From contig JAEUNM010000101.1 of assembly GCA_016791105.1 (NCBI GenBank), positions 57,105 to 121,104 of the forward strand: a stretch of DNA of 64,000 nt. The letters run 5' to 3'. Under the pieces are notes generated by a model, which saw only the letters and a list, made by a program, of their open reading frames with translations, was not told the DNA's origin and did not search any database. The translations under genes were made by a program, and so were the position numbers. This DNA is from Rhodocyclaceae bacterium (lineage in GTDB: Bacteria; Pseudomonadota; Gammaproteobacteria; Burkholderiales; Rhodocyclaceae). Shown one piece after another: positions 33,822 through 43,923 of the stretch; within the stretch, counting starts at the first letter, position 1, and every line of letters begins with the position of its first letter.

Positions 33822-35848
33822 TTCCTGCACTCCTTTCTAAGAACATTCAATTCATCGGGTGGCAAATCCTCCCCGACCTGAAAACGCTGCAGCAGGTCCG
33901 AGCATCGCGCCGTTGTGGCCGCATGCCGAACCACCGGCGAAGCGTCCGCGTCCGAGACACGTTTGCGCCCCGCCATGGCAGACGCAGATGCCTGATCGGC
34001 AACCCGAGGACGCATCGGATCAGCCCGCTTCGACGCTGCTGCGCGCTCCACGGGCGCGGCCTCCGGAGCCAGTGTGGAATCACCTACTGCGCCGCCGGGT
34101 TTGATGCTCGCCGTCTTATCGGGTACTTCCACCGTAGTCGGCGAGGCCGGTCCGCTGGTCGCGGAAGCGCCCATAGCCGGAATTGCGGCGGGTGACGCTG
34201 GCGAAACGCCTTGCGTAATTGTCTGCGCAGTGTCCGTGTTTGGCGTCGCTGTCCCGCGCGATCCGCCTGAATCACTTGAGGGCGACTGCAGCACGCGCGA
34301 CACAGGGATATTCGCAGTTGTCGGGGCAGACGCGCTCGGCGCGTGCTCCCGCATCCCGATAGTGAGAGCAATGATTGCACCGCCAACCACGACCAAGGCC
34401 ACCGCGGCATATCCCCATGCGCGCCGGGCGGCGCCCGAATAAGCGGGCGAGGCCCTCGCGGCCGCAGGCGCCGGGGACTCAGGCATGGCTTGCGGGGCGC
34501 TCGCGGCCGCTAACGCCAAAGTCAAATCTGAGTGGTTCGGCACTGAACAAACTGGGGGAGCCGCGTCTCCCTCGGGACGCGACGCACGCCCATCAACCCG
34601 CTCGGCCACGCCCCTTTCCGTGCCGGGCGGCACGGGCGCCACCGCGATTGTCGCAGAAAGGTCCGCTGCTGGCGGTGCCCTGCCTTCCGCAGGAGCAGGC
34701 GCGGATGCGGCGTCACGCGAGGTGGGCGAATGCGCGTGTTGGTCCGGCGGCGTGGAACTGACCGAAACGATCTGAGTTTCGTCCTGCACCCGCGCCTGGT
34801 TCGAACCGCGTTGCCGGACGGCCGGGGTGGGCGTACGGGGCGTCGACACGAAAGACGCCGCTATCGTCGCGGATGGATCCTGCGTTTGGGGTGCAGCGCC
34901 GTCATCGAGGGCGGGCCTGGAAGGCGCGGTTTGGGTTTCCGAGGTCCGATCCGATCGCATTTGTCGGAGCGTCTGTGCGACGCTTCCGCCTAACGCACTC
35001 GAACCGATCAGGCCCGCCAATTCGTTAGAGAACGCAATCGCGTCCGCATGGCGTTCGGCCGGGTTCTTGGCGAGCGCGCGAAACACGACCGCATCAAAGC
35101 GCGGATCGATTGCGGGATTCACATGTGACGGCGGACGCGGCGTGTCCTGCACGATCTGCTTCTGCAACGCCCATATTCCTGGACCCGGAAACGGCTTGAT
35201 GCCGGTCAGGAACTGATAGAGGATGATGCCGGCCGCGAACAGGTCCGTACGCGACCCCACCGCATGGCCCTGCAGTTGTTCCGGCGACATATAGCTGGGC
35301 GTACCAACCATGGTTCCGGCCAAGGTGCGGTCGCCGCCGACGTCCGCCATGCGCGCGACGCCAAAATCGGTCAGCTTGACCCGCATTGCTTCGTCGAGCA
35401 TCACATTGGCGGGCTTTACATCCCGGTGCACAACTCCGTTGCGGTGCGCGAAAGCGAGCGCCGACAGCAGTTCGCCCATGATGCGCACCGCTTCGTTCAG
35501 CGAAAACGCCTCACCGGCGTCGAAATAGCTTTTCAGTTCGCGGCCAGCAACGAACTCCATGACGAAGTAGGCAACATCGCCTTCTTCGCCGAAATCAAAC
35601 ACCGTGACGATATGCGGATGACTGAGACGCGCAATCGCCTGCGCCTCGCGCACGAAGCGCGCCGATGTGTCAGAAAGCGTATCGGGATCGCCAAACGCAC
35701 TTCGTAACACGGTTTTGATCGCAACCCGCCGGTTCAGGAGCGGATCGAAGGCGTCATACACGACGCCCATCGCACCCCGCCCCAGCACGCGCGCGATGTG
35801 GTAACGACCTAGGCGAGTCGGCGCTGATCCGAAGTCCTGCGTCACGGT
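33818..35848 (-). CDS. Membrane Ser/Thr protein kinase (Hanks type)
   Basis: 676 residues if the GTG at 35848 is used, chosen because GGAG lies 5 bases upstream; an ATG at 35869 is the alternative. The kinase domain (about 14-275) has the glycine loop GRGAMG, Lys44, HRDVKPANVML (His140-Arg-Asp142), DFG (160-162) and the GTPSYMSPEQ activation segment, so it should be active. A Pro/Ala-rich stretch leads to one transmembrane helix (about 477-499) and a low-complexity outer region of about 180 residues ending with two cysteines. No PASTA repeats. It is translationally coupled to an OmpA-domain lipoprotein. A phosphatase partner is not in the window. Confidence 0.93.
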   Translation of the reverse strand, partial: TVTQDFGSAPTRLGRYHIARVLGRGAMGVVYDAFDPLLNRRVAIKTVLRSAFGDPDTLSDTSARFVREAQAIARLSHPHIVTVFDFGEEGDVAYFVMEFVAGRELKSYFDAGEAFSLNEAVRIMGELLSALAFAHRNGVVHRDVKPANVMLDEAMRVKLTDFGVARMADVGGDRTLAGTMVGTPSYMSPEQLQGHAVGSRTDLFAAGIILYQFLTGIKPFPGPGIWALQKQIVQDTPRPPSHVNPAIDPRFDAVVFRALAKNPAERHADAIAFSNELAGLIGSSALGGSVAQTLRQMRSDRTSETQTAPSRPALDDGAAPQTQDPSATIAASFVSTPRTPTPAVRQRGSNQARVQDETQIVSVSSTPPDQHAHSPTSRDAASAPAPAEGRAPPAADLSATIAVAPVPPGTERGVAERVDGRASRPEGDAAPPVCSVPNHSDLTLALAAASAPQAMPESPAPAAARASPAYSGAARRAWGYAAVALVVVGGAIIALTIGMREHAPSASAPTTANIPVSRVLQSPSSDSGGSRGTATPNTDTAQTITQGVSPASPAAIPAMGASATSGPASPTTVEVPDKTASIKPGGAVGDSTLAPEAAPVERAAASKRADPMRPRVADQASASAMAGRKRVSDADASPVVRHAATTARCSDLLQRFQVGEDLPPDELNVLRKECRK

Positions 35849-36611
35849 GTCTCCATTCCTTGCACGCATTAATGACCAGCAGATTTGAGGCAGAGCTTTG
35901 CAGAAGCAGCCATAAGCCACGAAGAATCATCGACACCCGTTCAAGCCGCGCCGGGGGTCAGGGAATCAGCGCGGGGACAACCCCGTATCGGTTGCCACAT
36001 GGAAGCAGCCGGACACTATGACAGCGGCTGCCGCACGGCAATCTGCTGGCGGCCGATCCCGGCGCTTTGCGCAGGTCCGGGCCGCCCGAGCGCAGAGATG
36101 GCGCAACCCGACCGTGGCATTGTCGGATAATTGCTTCCATCAGTCTGGTCAATATGGCCGCAAATTTCCCGTGTTTCTGCAACTCCGCATGCTCGTGCCG
36201 CAACCGCGCCCTGCCCTGTCGGCCCGATGAACCGAGTCATTACCGCGCCAAAGCCCCGTGCGGCGGTCAAACGGACGGCGGTTCGTCCACCCGACGGTAT
36301 GCAGGTCCAGCGCCGACAATCCAAGGTTAAAACACACATATCATTGAACGCACCATCCGCCCCGAAACAGCCGGAACGCGCAGCGGCTCGGGCAGACCCA
36401 GCGGCAGTATCGACTGGCGCAATGATATGGATTTATTGTCTCAATTCAAGAAGCAAGGTAGATCAGAACTTTTTCCACATGCATTCGGCAGACCGCATGT
36501 TGGGGGCACGCTCTGCCTCCGCAACCGCGTACTCGCTTGAGGCGCGCCGCTTCGATCCCGACAAGTTCGATTCCGCCACGACAGTCGCCGACAGCACCTC
36601 CAGGCGATCGC
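35849..36611. other. Long gene-poor stretch between the kinase and rlpA
   Basis: About 760 bases without a recognisable gene. Several open frames on both strands exist but none has a plausible start with ribosome-binding site or a family-like sequence. Bases 36420-36500 are clearly lower in GC than the surroundings. The kinase promoter should lie near 35870-36000. No hairpin or repeat stands out. Confidence 0.45.
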
Positions 36612-37724
36612 TCAGCGCGTGATGAGCATGGGCTGCAGATTCAGGCTTTCGCGTATGCGGCCGGCAATTTCGTCGGCCGCGGCGCGGCTGCGGTAGGGAC
36701 CGACTTGCACGCGATATTTGCCGCCGCCGGCGGTGAGCAAAATGCGCTCGGCCAGCCAGTCCAGTTCGCGGCTGAGGTGCTGGCGAAAACTTTCCGCATT
36801 CGAGCGCGCGGCAAATGCGCCCAATTGCAGATAGGTGCCGGCGGCGGACTGCATTTCAGGCAGTAAGGGCTCGCCGGGCGCCGCCCCCCGGGACTCGACT
36901 TCGGCTTGCTGCGCATCAGCCAGCGCCAGCAGTTCGATTTCATCCGGCGCGTCGCCGGCTTGCGGCGCGCCGGCGGCAGCGACCGGCGCAGCGCTCGCGC
37001 CCGGCCCCGCGGCGCGCCGGTATGCAGGCGGCGCAGCGCTCGCCGTGCTTGCGCCTGCTGCTGCCAAAAGCGTGCTGCCCGGCACGATGGCTTCCAGTTC
37101 CACATCGCCGCTACCCTGCCCGATCAACCCCAATTTGTAGGCGGCCGTATAGGAGAGGTCGCAAATTCGACCATTCAGGAACGGCCCGCGGTCATTGATG
37201 CGCACCACCACCGCACGGCCACTGGCACGGCTGGTGACGCGCACATAGCTCGGTATGGGCAAAGTGGGGTGGGCGGCACTCATGCCGTACATGTCGTAAG
37301 TTTCGCCGCTGGCAGTTTTCTGGCCGTGAAAGCGCCGGCCGTACCAGCTTGCGCGACCGCTCTGGCGGAATTCGCCGACCTGGGTGCGCGGCACGAAATC
37401 CTGCCCCATCACGGTGTAAGGCCGGTTGGCGAAGCGATGCAGGGGTTCAACCTGGGGGGTGGCGTCGGGTATGGCCGCCAGAAATTCAGCCGACGGCGGG
37501 TTGTCGCCCGGGCCGTCGTCAAGGTAGTAGCCACCCTGTCTCGCGCCAGCGGTGGGACGCGCTTCGCTGCCTGCCGGCGCTCGGCCCGGGGGGCTTTCGC
37601 TGCGGCGCGAAGGTGTGGCGGTACAGGCTGCGAGCAGCAAGGCGCAGGCCCCCGTAAGCGCTGCGGCGCGCAATGTCAGGGGCGCCGCGGCCGGGCACTC
37701 ATATCGTCTGCGTCGCATCTGCAT
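36612..37724 (-). CDS. rlpA: RlpA, septal ring lytic transglycosylase/lipoprotein with SPOR domain
   Basis: 370 residues from ATG 37724 (GGAG upstream). A lipobox LLLAAC gives Cys34. The double-psi beta-barrel domain has the RlpA signature GRASWYGRRFHGQKTASGE, and TLPIPSYVRVTSRASGRAVVVRINDRGPFLNGRICDLS. A low-complexity linker leads to a SPOR domain at the C-terminus (LQLGAFAARSNAESFRQHL, YRVQVGPYRSRAAADEI). RlpA cleaves peptidoglycan lacking stem peptides and goes to the division site. It is the last gene of the shape cluster after rodA, 133 bases downstream. Confidence 0.93.
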   Translation of the reverse strand: MQMRRRRYECPAAAPLTLRAAALTGACALLLAACTATPSRRSESPPGRAPAGSEARPTAGARQGGYYLDDGPGDNPPSAEFLAAIPDATPQVEPLHRFANRPYTVMGQDFVPRTQVGEFRQSGRASWYGRRFHGQKTASGETYDMYGMSAAHPTLPIPSYVRVTSRASGRAVVVRINDRGPFLNGRICDLSYTAAYKLGLIGQGSGDVELEAIVPGSTLLAAAGASTASAAPPAYRRAAGPGASAAPVAAAGAPQAGDAPDEIELLALADAQQAEVESRGAAPGEPLLPEMQSAAGTYLQLGAFAARSNAESFRQHLSRELDWLAERILLTAGGGKYRVQVGPYRSRAAADEIAGRIRESLNLQPMLITR

Positions 37725-37857
37725 CGTGCCATGCACTCCCTGTGCGGCGGGGCCGCCACCCACCGACGAAAAACGCCCGCCGGGGCAAATCACGCCCGCC
37801 GTGTCCGGCGAAAAGGATGGGCCATTCTGGCGTTGCGTGCGGCGCGACGCAAGCGGA

Positions 37858-39003
37858 TCAATCCGGCGCCAGCCGGCGATGCTTGCGTATGCTCATCAAA
37901 ATGCCCAGGCCTATGCACAGGGTAACGAGGGCCGTGCCGCCATAGCTGACGAAAGGCAGAGGCACCCCGACCACCGGCAATATGCCGCTCACCATGCCCA
38001 GGTTCACGAAGGCATAGGTGAAATAAATCATGCTGATGCTGCCCGCCAGCAGGCGCGAAAACTGCATGGTGGCCTGGGCCGCGATCATGAGCCCGCGCGC
38101 AATCAGGGCCAGGTACAGCAGCACCAGCAGGATCGCGCCGGCGAGGCCGAATTCTTCCGCCATCACGGCGAATATGAAGTCGGTGTGGCGTTCCGGTATG
38201 AATTCCAGGTGGGTTTGCGTGCCTTTCATCCAGCCCTTGCCCATGATGCCGCCGGAACCAACCGCAATGGTGGACTGGATGATGTGGAAGCCCTTGCCGA
38301 GCGGATCTGTGGACGGGTCGAGCAAGGTACACACGCGGTGCTTCTGGTACTCCTTGATGCCCGGCCAGGCGACCCCGTCGGCGCACAGGTGGTCGCCGTA
38401 ATACACCAGCGCGCCGACCCCCAGCGCGGCCGCCAGCAGCACCGGCATGATGAGCTTGTAGGACAGGCCGGCAAAAAAGATTACGAACACGCCGGCTGCC
38501 AGCACCAATATTGCGGTGCCGAGGTCAGGCTGTTTGGCGATCAGCGCGACCGGCAGCAGCAGGATGAGGCCGGCCACCAGAAAATCGCGCGCGCGCAGCA
38601 CGGCTTCGTGCTTGTGGAAATACCAGGCCAGCATGAGCGGCACGGCGATTTTCATCATCTCCGAGGGCTGGATGCGCATGAAGCCAAGGTTGAGCCAGCG
38701 CCGCGCGCCTTTCGACACGTCGCCCGCCACGGCCACCCCCACCAGCAGCGCCAGGCCCACCAAGTAGGCCGGCAGGGCCAGCGTCATGAGCCGTTGCGGC
38801 GGCACGCGCGCCACCACCAGCATCGCCCCAAGGGCAACAGCGAGGTTGGCGAAATGCTGATTCAGGCGGCTCGGGAAATCCGCCGTGGCGCTGATCACGA
38901 CCACCAGCGCGTAGGCCAGCAGCGCCAGGGCGATAGCCATGAGCGGCGGATCGAGTACGCCGAAGGTGCTGCGCAGTACTTGCTTAATTGCTGTCGCTTG
39001 CAT
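37858..39003 (-). CDS. rodA: RodA (MrdB), SEDS peptidoglycan glycosyltransferase
   Basis: 381 residues from the ATG at 39003, with GAGG six bases upstream; it overlaps mrdA by 20 bases. Ten predicted membrane helices; SEDS motifs include WLNLGFMRIQPSEMMKIAVPL, KQPDLGTAILVLAAG and the C-terminal ILPVVGVPLPFVSYGGTAL. RodA polymerises glycan strands in the elongasome with PBP2, encoded immediately upstream. The long extracytoplasmic loop that varies in length among RodA proteins is present (the HRVCTLLDPSTDPLGKG region). Confidence 0.95.
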   Translation of the reverse strand: MQATAIKQVLRSTFGVLDPPLMAIALALLAYALVVVISATADFPSRLNQHFANLAVALGAMLVVARVPPQRLMTLALPAYLVGLALLVGVAVAGDVSKGARRWLNLGFMRIQPSEMMKIAVPLMLAWYFHKHEAVLRARDFLVAGLILLLPVALIAKQPDLGTAILVLAAGVFVIFFAGLSYKLIMPVLLAAALGVGALVYYGDHLCADGVAWPGIKEYQKHRVCTLLDPSTDPLGKGFHIIQSTIAVGSGGIMGKGWMKGTQTHLEFIPERHTDFIFAVMAEEFGLAGAILLVLLYLALIARGLMIAAQATMQFSRLLAGSISMIYFTYAFVNLGMVSGILPVVGVPLPFVSYGGTALVTLCIGLGILMSIRKHRRLAPD

Positions 39004-40879
39004 CATTGTCCTCGGCCGCCGCACCCTGCGGCAGCTTGCCGAGCAGCCAATAGTCGAATACCTGGCGCGCGATGGGCGCCGCCGCCTGGGCACCGAAGCC
39101 GCCGTTTTCGACCAGCACGGCGAGCGCGATTTTCGGCTTGTCGGCCGGCGCAAAGGCGATGAACAGGGCGTGGTCGCGCAGGCGCTCCTTGACGTGGCCT
39201 TCCTTGTAGTCGGCACCTTTCAGGCTGAATAACTGTGCCGTGCCGGTTTTGCCGGCCGACACGTATTCGGCGCCAAGGAAGGCGCGCATGGCCGTGCCTT
39301 CCTTATTTACGCCAACCATGGCGTGCTTGATCACGTCTATGTTGTCCTGCTTGAGCGCAAGCCGGGCGATGGGTTGCGGCTCGATCGGGCGACGCTCGCC
39401 GGTGGTAACGTTTTCCAGATAGCTCACCAGATGCGGGCGAAAGCGCACGCCGTCATTGGCCAGCGTGGCCACCGCACTGGCCAGTTGTATGGGCGTATAG
39501 GCGTTGTAGCCCTGGCCGATGCCTATCGATATGGTTTCGCCGGCATACCACTTCTGCTGTTCCGGACGGCGGAAACGTTTGCGCTTCCATTCCGGCGAGG
39601 GCAGTATGCCGATCGATTCGCCATCTATATCGACGCCGGTGCGTGCCCCCAGCCCGAACTGGCCCATGAAGGACGCGATGGCGTCTATCCCCATGTCGCT
39701 GGCGAGGCGGTAGTAATAGGTGTCGCAGGAGGCCACGATGGATCGGTACATGTCCACGCTGCCGTGACCACCCTTCTTGTCGTCGCGGAAAGTATGGCCG
39801 CCAAATTCGAAAAAGCCCGGGTCGGATATGGACTGCGCGGGCGTGCGCTTGCCAATGGTGAGCGCCCCCAGCGCCATGAAGGGCTTGAAGGTCGAGCCGG
39901 GTGGATAGGCCGCATTCAGCGCGCGATTCACCAGTGGATGGTCGGGTGAATTGTTGTAGGCGTCCCAGTGCTGCGGGTCTATGCCGTCCACGAACAGATT
40001 GGGATCGAAGGTCGGCTTGCTCACCAGCGCCAGTACGCCGCCCGTGGAAGGTTCGATGGCCACGACGGCACCGCGGCGATTGCCGAAAGCCTGTTCCGCC
40101 ACCTGCTGCAGTTTCAGATCGACGGTGAGGTGCAGATTATTGCCCGGTACCGGCGGCGTACGCGACAGCACGCGCACGGCGCGCCCGCCGGCCGACACTT
40201 CGACCTCCTCGAAGCCGGTCTGGCCGTGCAGGTCGAATTCATAGCGCTGTTCCAGACCGGCCTTGCCGAAATAAATACTGCCCTGGTACTTATCTTCCAG
40301 ACCTTTTTCTTCGATGTTGTCCAGATCGCGGTCGTTGATGCGGCCGATATAGCCCAGCAGGTGCGAAGCCAGCTCGCCGTAAGGATATTGACGGAATAGC
40401 CGCGCCTTCACTTCCACGCCGGGAAAGCGGAAACGCTGCGCCACGAAACGCGCAACTTCTTCGTCGCTGAGCCGGGTGCGTATGGGCAGGGATTCGAAAT
40501 TTTTGCTCTCGTCGAGCAATTTACGGAAGCGCTTGCGATCGCGCGGCTGAATTTCGATCAGGCCGGACAGATCGTCTATGGTCGATTCCAGATCGGCCAC
40601 CTTGGAGGGCGTAATCTCCAGCGTGTAGGCAGAAAAATTGCGCGCCAGCACGAGGCCGTTGCGGTCCAGGATGAGGCCGCGATTGGGCACGATGGGGGCC
40701 AGCGAAATGCGGTTATCTTCGGCGCGGGTGCGGTAATAGTCGTGCTGCAGCACCTGCAGCCACACCAGCCTGACCATGACCGCGCCGAACATCAGTACGG
40801 CCAGCGCCACCGCCAGCACCAGGCGCGCCCGGAAGCGCTGAATTTCCTGCTCGGGCGCGCGAAATTCCGCCGCGCTCAT
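38984..40879 (-). CDS. mrdA: PBP2 (MrdA), peptidoglycan transpeptidase of elongation
   Basis: 631 residues. A single N-terminal membrane helix (about 20-42) is followed by the pedestal domain and the transpeptidase domain with SxxK (Ser329-Lys332 in PGSTFKPF), SxD at 384-386 (SCD, as in PBP2) and KTG (544-546). The class B layout and adjacent rodA identify PBP2. It cross-links wall strands made by RodA during lateral growth. It overlaps rodA by 20 bases and follows mreD by 30 bases, so these genes are one transcription unit. Confidence 0.96.
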   Translation of the reverse strand: MSAAEFRAPEQEIQRFRARLVLAVALAVLMFGAVMVRLVWLQVLQHDYYRTRAEDNRISLAPIVPNRGLILDRNGLVLARNFSAYTLEITPSKVADLESTIDDLSGLIEIQPRDRKRFRKLLDESKNFESLPIRTRLSDEEVARFVAQRFRFPGVEVKARLFRQYPYGELASHLLGYIGRINDRDLDNIEEKGLEDKYQGSIYFGKAGLEQRYEFDLHGQTGFEEVEVSAGGRAVRVLSRTPPVPGNNLHLTVDLKLQQVAEQAFGNRRGAVVAIEPSTGGVLALVSKPTFDPNLFVDGIDPQHWDAYNNSPDHPLVNRALNAAYPPGSTFKPFMALGALTIGKRTPAQSISDPGFFEFGGHTFRDDKKGGHGSVDMYRSIVASCDTYYYRLASDMGIDAIASFMGQFGLGARTGVDIDGESIGILPSPEWKRKRFRRPEQQKWYAGETISIGIGQGYNAYTPIQLASAVATLANDGVRFRPHLVSYLENVTTGERRPIEPQPIARLALKQDNIDVIKHAMVGVNKEGTAMRAFLGAEYVSAGKTGTAQLFSLKGADYKEGHVKERLRDHALFIAFAPADKPKIALAVLVENGGFGAQAAAPIARQVFDYWLLGKLPQGAAAEDNDASDSN

Positions 40880-40909
40880 GCGGCCGCTCCGGCGGCGCGG
40901 CGCAGCGCC

Positions 40910-41431
40910 TCAAATCGGCCGGTTTTCATCTTTTTCGACCGGCCGGAACTGCGGCAGCAAGAGTGCCAGATTGAGCGGGTACCACAACAACGCGGCGGTC
41001 ACGCTTTCCAGAAACCAGGTCCAGCCGGGAAATTCCCCGCCCGCGACGAGGCGCGCCAGCAACATGAGCAGTTGCGCCGAAAACAGCACCGGAAATATGT
41101 GCAAAGCCTGCTGCAGGAACGGAAACCACAATATGCGCCGCGACAGGCTGGCGGCGAAATACGCCACCAGCACATAAGCGAGCGCGTGCTGGCCGAACAG
41201 GCTGCCTATGCCCACGTCGGTCAGCAAGCCGAGCGCAAAGCCGCTCATCATGCCCACCCGCAGCGGCTCACGCACGCACCAGAAAGCCAGCACCAGCGCC
41301 ACCCAGTCCGGCATCGCGGGCAGGCGCCCGATGGGCATCAGGTTCAGCGTAAGCGCGGCCGCCAGCGTAAACAGGATGAACCAGGGCCGGGCCGGCTTCA
41401 GGATGCGATTGGAGGTATTGGTCGGCTGCAT
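40910..41431 (-). CDS. mreD: MreD, rod-shape membrane protein
   Basis: 173 residues from the ATG at 41431, four bases after the mreC stop. It is a short, very hydrophobic protein with about five membrane helices (FILFTLAAALTLNLMP, WVALVLAFWCVREPL, GLLTDVGIGSLFGQHAL, YVLVAYFAASLSRRI, LLWYPLNLALLLPQ). The G-DV-xGS-xGxHAL motif is typical. MreD bridges MreC and the RodA/PBP2 pair. The frame reads further upstream but overlaps mreC and is not family-like. Confidence 0.92.
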   Translation of the reverse strand: MQPTNTSNRILKPARPWFILFTLAAALTLNLMPIGRLPAMPDWVALVLAFWCVREPLRVGMMSGFALGLLTDVGIGSLFGQHALAYVLVAYFAASLSRRILWFPFLQQALHIFPVLFSAQLLMLLARLVAGGEFPGWTWFLESVTAALLWYPLNLALLLPQFRPVEKDENRPI

Positions 41432-41435
41432 CGCG

Positions 41436-42353
41436 TCATCCCTGGGCGGCGCGGCTGCGCGCCCCCTTCTTTTTGGGCGCTTCTGCCGGCGCTTCGGGCG
41501 CCGGTTGCAATTCGGGCAGGCGCCGTCCCAGTACCAATACCGTACCGCGCGCCTCCACGGCCGCGGCGGGCGCGCAAATGATTTGCGCAAAGCCGCTCGC
41601 GCCCTCGCGATTGATGGCTTCCACCTGCGCCACCGGCAGGCCGGGCAGGAAAACGCCATCCAGCCCGGAAGTTACCAGCGCGTCGCCCACCTGAACGTCC
41701 GCATTGGCCGCCAGAAAGCGCACCTCGAGCTGACCGTTGCCGGCACCGAACAACACCACGCGCTGGCCGGTACGCGCCACCTGGGCCGGAATGGCCTGAT
41801 CCTTGTCGGTGATGAGCGTCACCTCTGCCTGCAGCGGATAGAGCCGCGTCACCTGCCCGACCACGCCGCGTTCGTCCACCACCGGCGAGCCGGCCGCGAT
41901 GCGGTCCTGCATGCCGCGATCGATAATCACGCGGCGCGAGAACACGTCGCGCGAACCATACACGATGTCCGCCACCAGCCCTTCCGAATGCAGCCGCTCG
42001 CGCATGTCGAGCAGCGCGCGCAGGCGGGTGTTTTCTTCTTCCAGATATTGCTGGCGCAGCAGGCGATTGGCGGCTTCCACCTCGGTACGCTTGAGGCGCG
42101 CGTTTTCCGCCTGCAGCGCATCGACCTGGGCGAAATAGCGGCCCAGCGCGCTGGCCATGTCGACCGGCGAATTGGCCGCCACCTGCACCGGTGTAAGGGC
42201 CACCGCCACCACCTGGCGCAATACGTCGAGGTAGCGCAGGCGCAGGTCGACCACCAGCAGGGTGAGCGAAATGCTCACCAGGACCACGAGCTGGACGAGG
42301 GGCGCCGGGCCGCGCTTGAAAAACGGCGGCGGCTGATGACCGGCTATCGACAT
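41436..42353 (-). CDS. mreC: MreC, rod-shape-determining protein
   Basis: 305 residues. One N-terminal helix (about 18-40), a coiled coil (about 68-112: FAQVDALQAENARLKR) and two beta domains (VIIDRGMQDRIAAGSPVVDERGVVGQV and VGDALVTSGLDGVFLPGLPVAQV). Its C-terminal tail is Pro/Ala/Lys-rich. MreC binds PBP2 and shifts it to the active state. It follows mreB after a 69-base gap that contains a hairpin. Confidence 0.94.
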   Translation of the reverse strand: MSIAGHQPPPFFKRGPAPLVQLVVLVSISLTLLVVDLRLRYLDVLRQVVAVALTPVQVAANSPVDMASALGRYFAQVDALQAENARLKRTEVEAANRLLRQQYLEEENTRLRALLDMRERLHSEGLVADIVYGSRDVFSRRVIIDRGMQDRIAAGSPVVDERGVVGQVTRLYPLQAEVTLITDKDQAIPAQVARTGQRVVLFGAGNGQLEVRFLAANADVQVGDALVTSGLDGVFLPGLPVAQVEAINREGASGFAQIICAPAAAVEARGTVLVLGRRLPELQPAPEAPAEAPKKKGARSRAAQG

Positions 42354-42385
42354 CGCTTGGAGGTAGGAAGTACGGGGGCGCGGGC

Positions 42386-42406
42386 CGGCGCGAACGATTC
42401 GCGCCG
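42386..42406 (-). other. Intercistronic hairpin between mreB and mreC
   Basis: A perfect 9-bp stem (cggcgcgaa / ttcgcgccg) with a 3-base loop lies 16 bases after the mreB stop and before mreC. No T run follows. It could protect the mreB message from 3' decay or partly terminate, giving more MreB than MreC. Inferred. Confidence 0.42.
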
Positions 42407-42422
42407 CCGCCGGGGCACGAGC

Positions 42423-43517
<1,095 letters not shown>

Positions 43518-43598
43518 CTAAGCGCAATCGCTGATCGCGACCCGTTTTGTTTCAGGCCCCCCTGTGCGCTCCCGCTTCCTCGCTACCCGTCGCCCCCC

Positions 43599-43886
43599 AT
43601 GTCCTTGAATCTGGAACAGGTTTTTCGCACCGCGCGGCTTGCCCGGCTGGCCGTATCCAATGCCGAAGCCGAACGCACGGCCGCTCAGTTGAACGACATA
43701 TTCGCACTGATAGAGCAGATGCAGGCGGTCAATACCCGCGGCGTGGAACCCATGTCGCATGCGGTCGATCTGGCGCAAAGGCTGCGTGACGACCAGGTCA
43801 CTGAAACCGACCACCGCGCAGATTTTCAGGCCATCGCGCCGGAAACCGAAGCCGGCCTGTACCTCGTGCCCAAAGTCATCGAATAG
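43599..43886 (+). CDS. gatC: GatC, subunit C of Asp-tRNA(Asn)/Glu-tRNA(Gln) amidotransferase
   Basis: 95 residues, normal for GatC. The pattern [21 protein letters not shown], then [22 protein letters not shown] and [12 protein letters not shown] is conserved. GatC stabilises the GatA/GatB pair. The upstream frame reads to 43494 but lacks family character, so the ATG at 43599 is used. It is the first gene of gatCAB and divergent from mreB, an arrangement found in several betaproteobacteria. Confidence 0.94.
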   Translation: MSLNLEQVFRTARLARLAVSNAEAERTAAQLNDIFALIEQMQAVNTRGVEPMSHAVDLAQRLRDDQVTETDHRADFQAIAPETEAGLYLVPKVIE

Positions 43887-43923
43887 CGGCTTGCGCCCCG
43901 CGCGCCGCCGGCAACAAAAAATC

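Noticed and set aside
36131..36622. 163-codon open frame in the gap before rlpA
   Set aside because: Poor start context, no family-like sequence and overlap with the end of rlpA.
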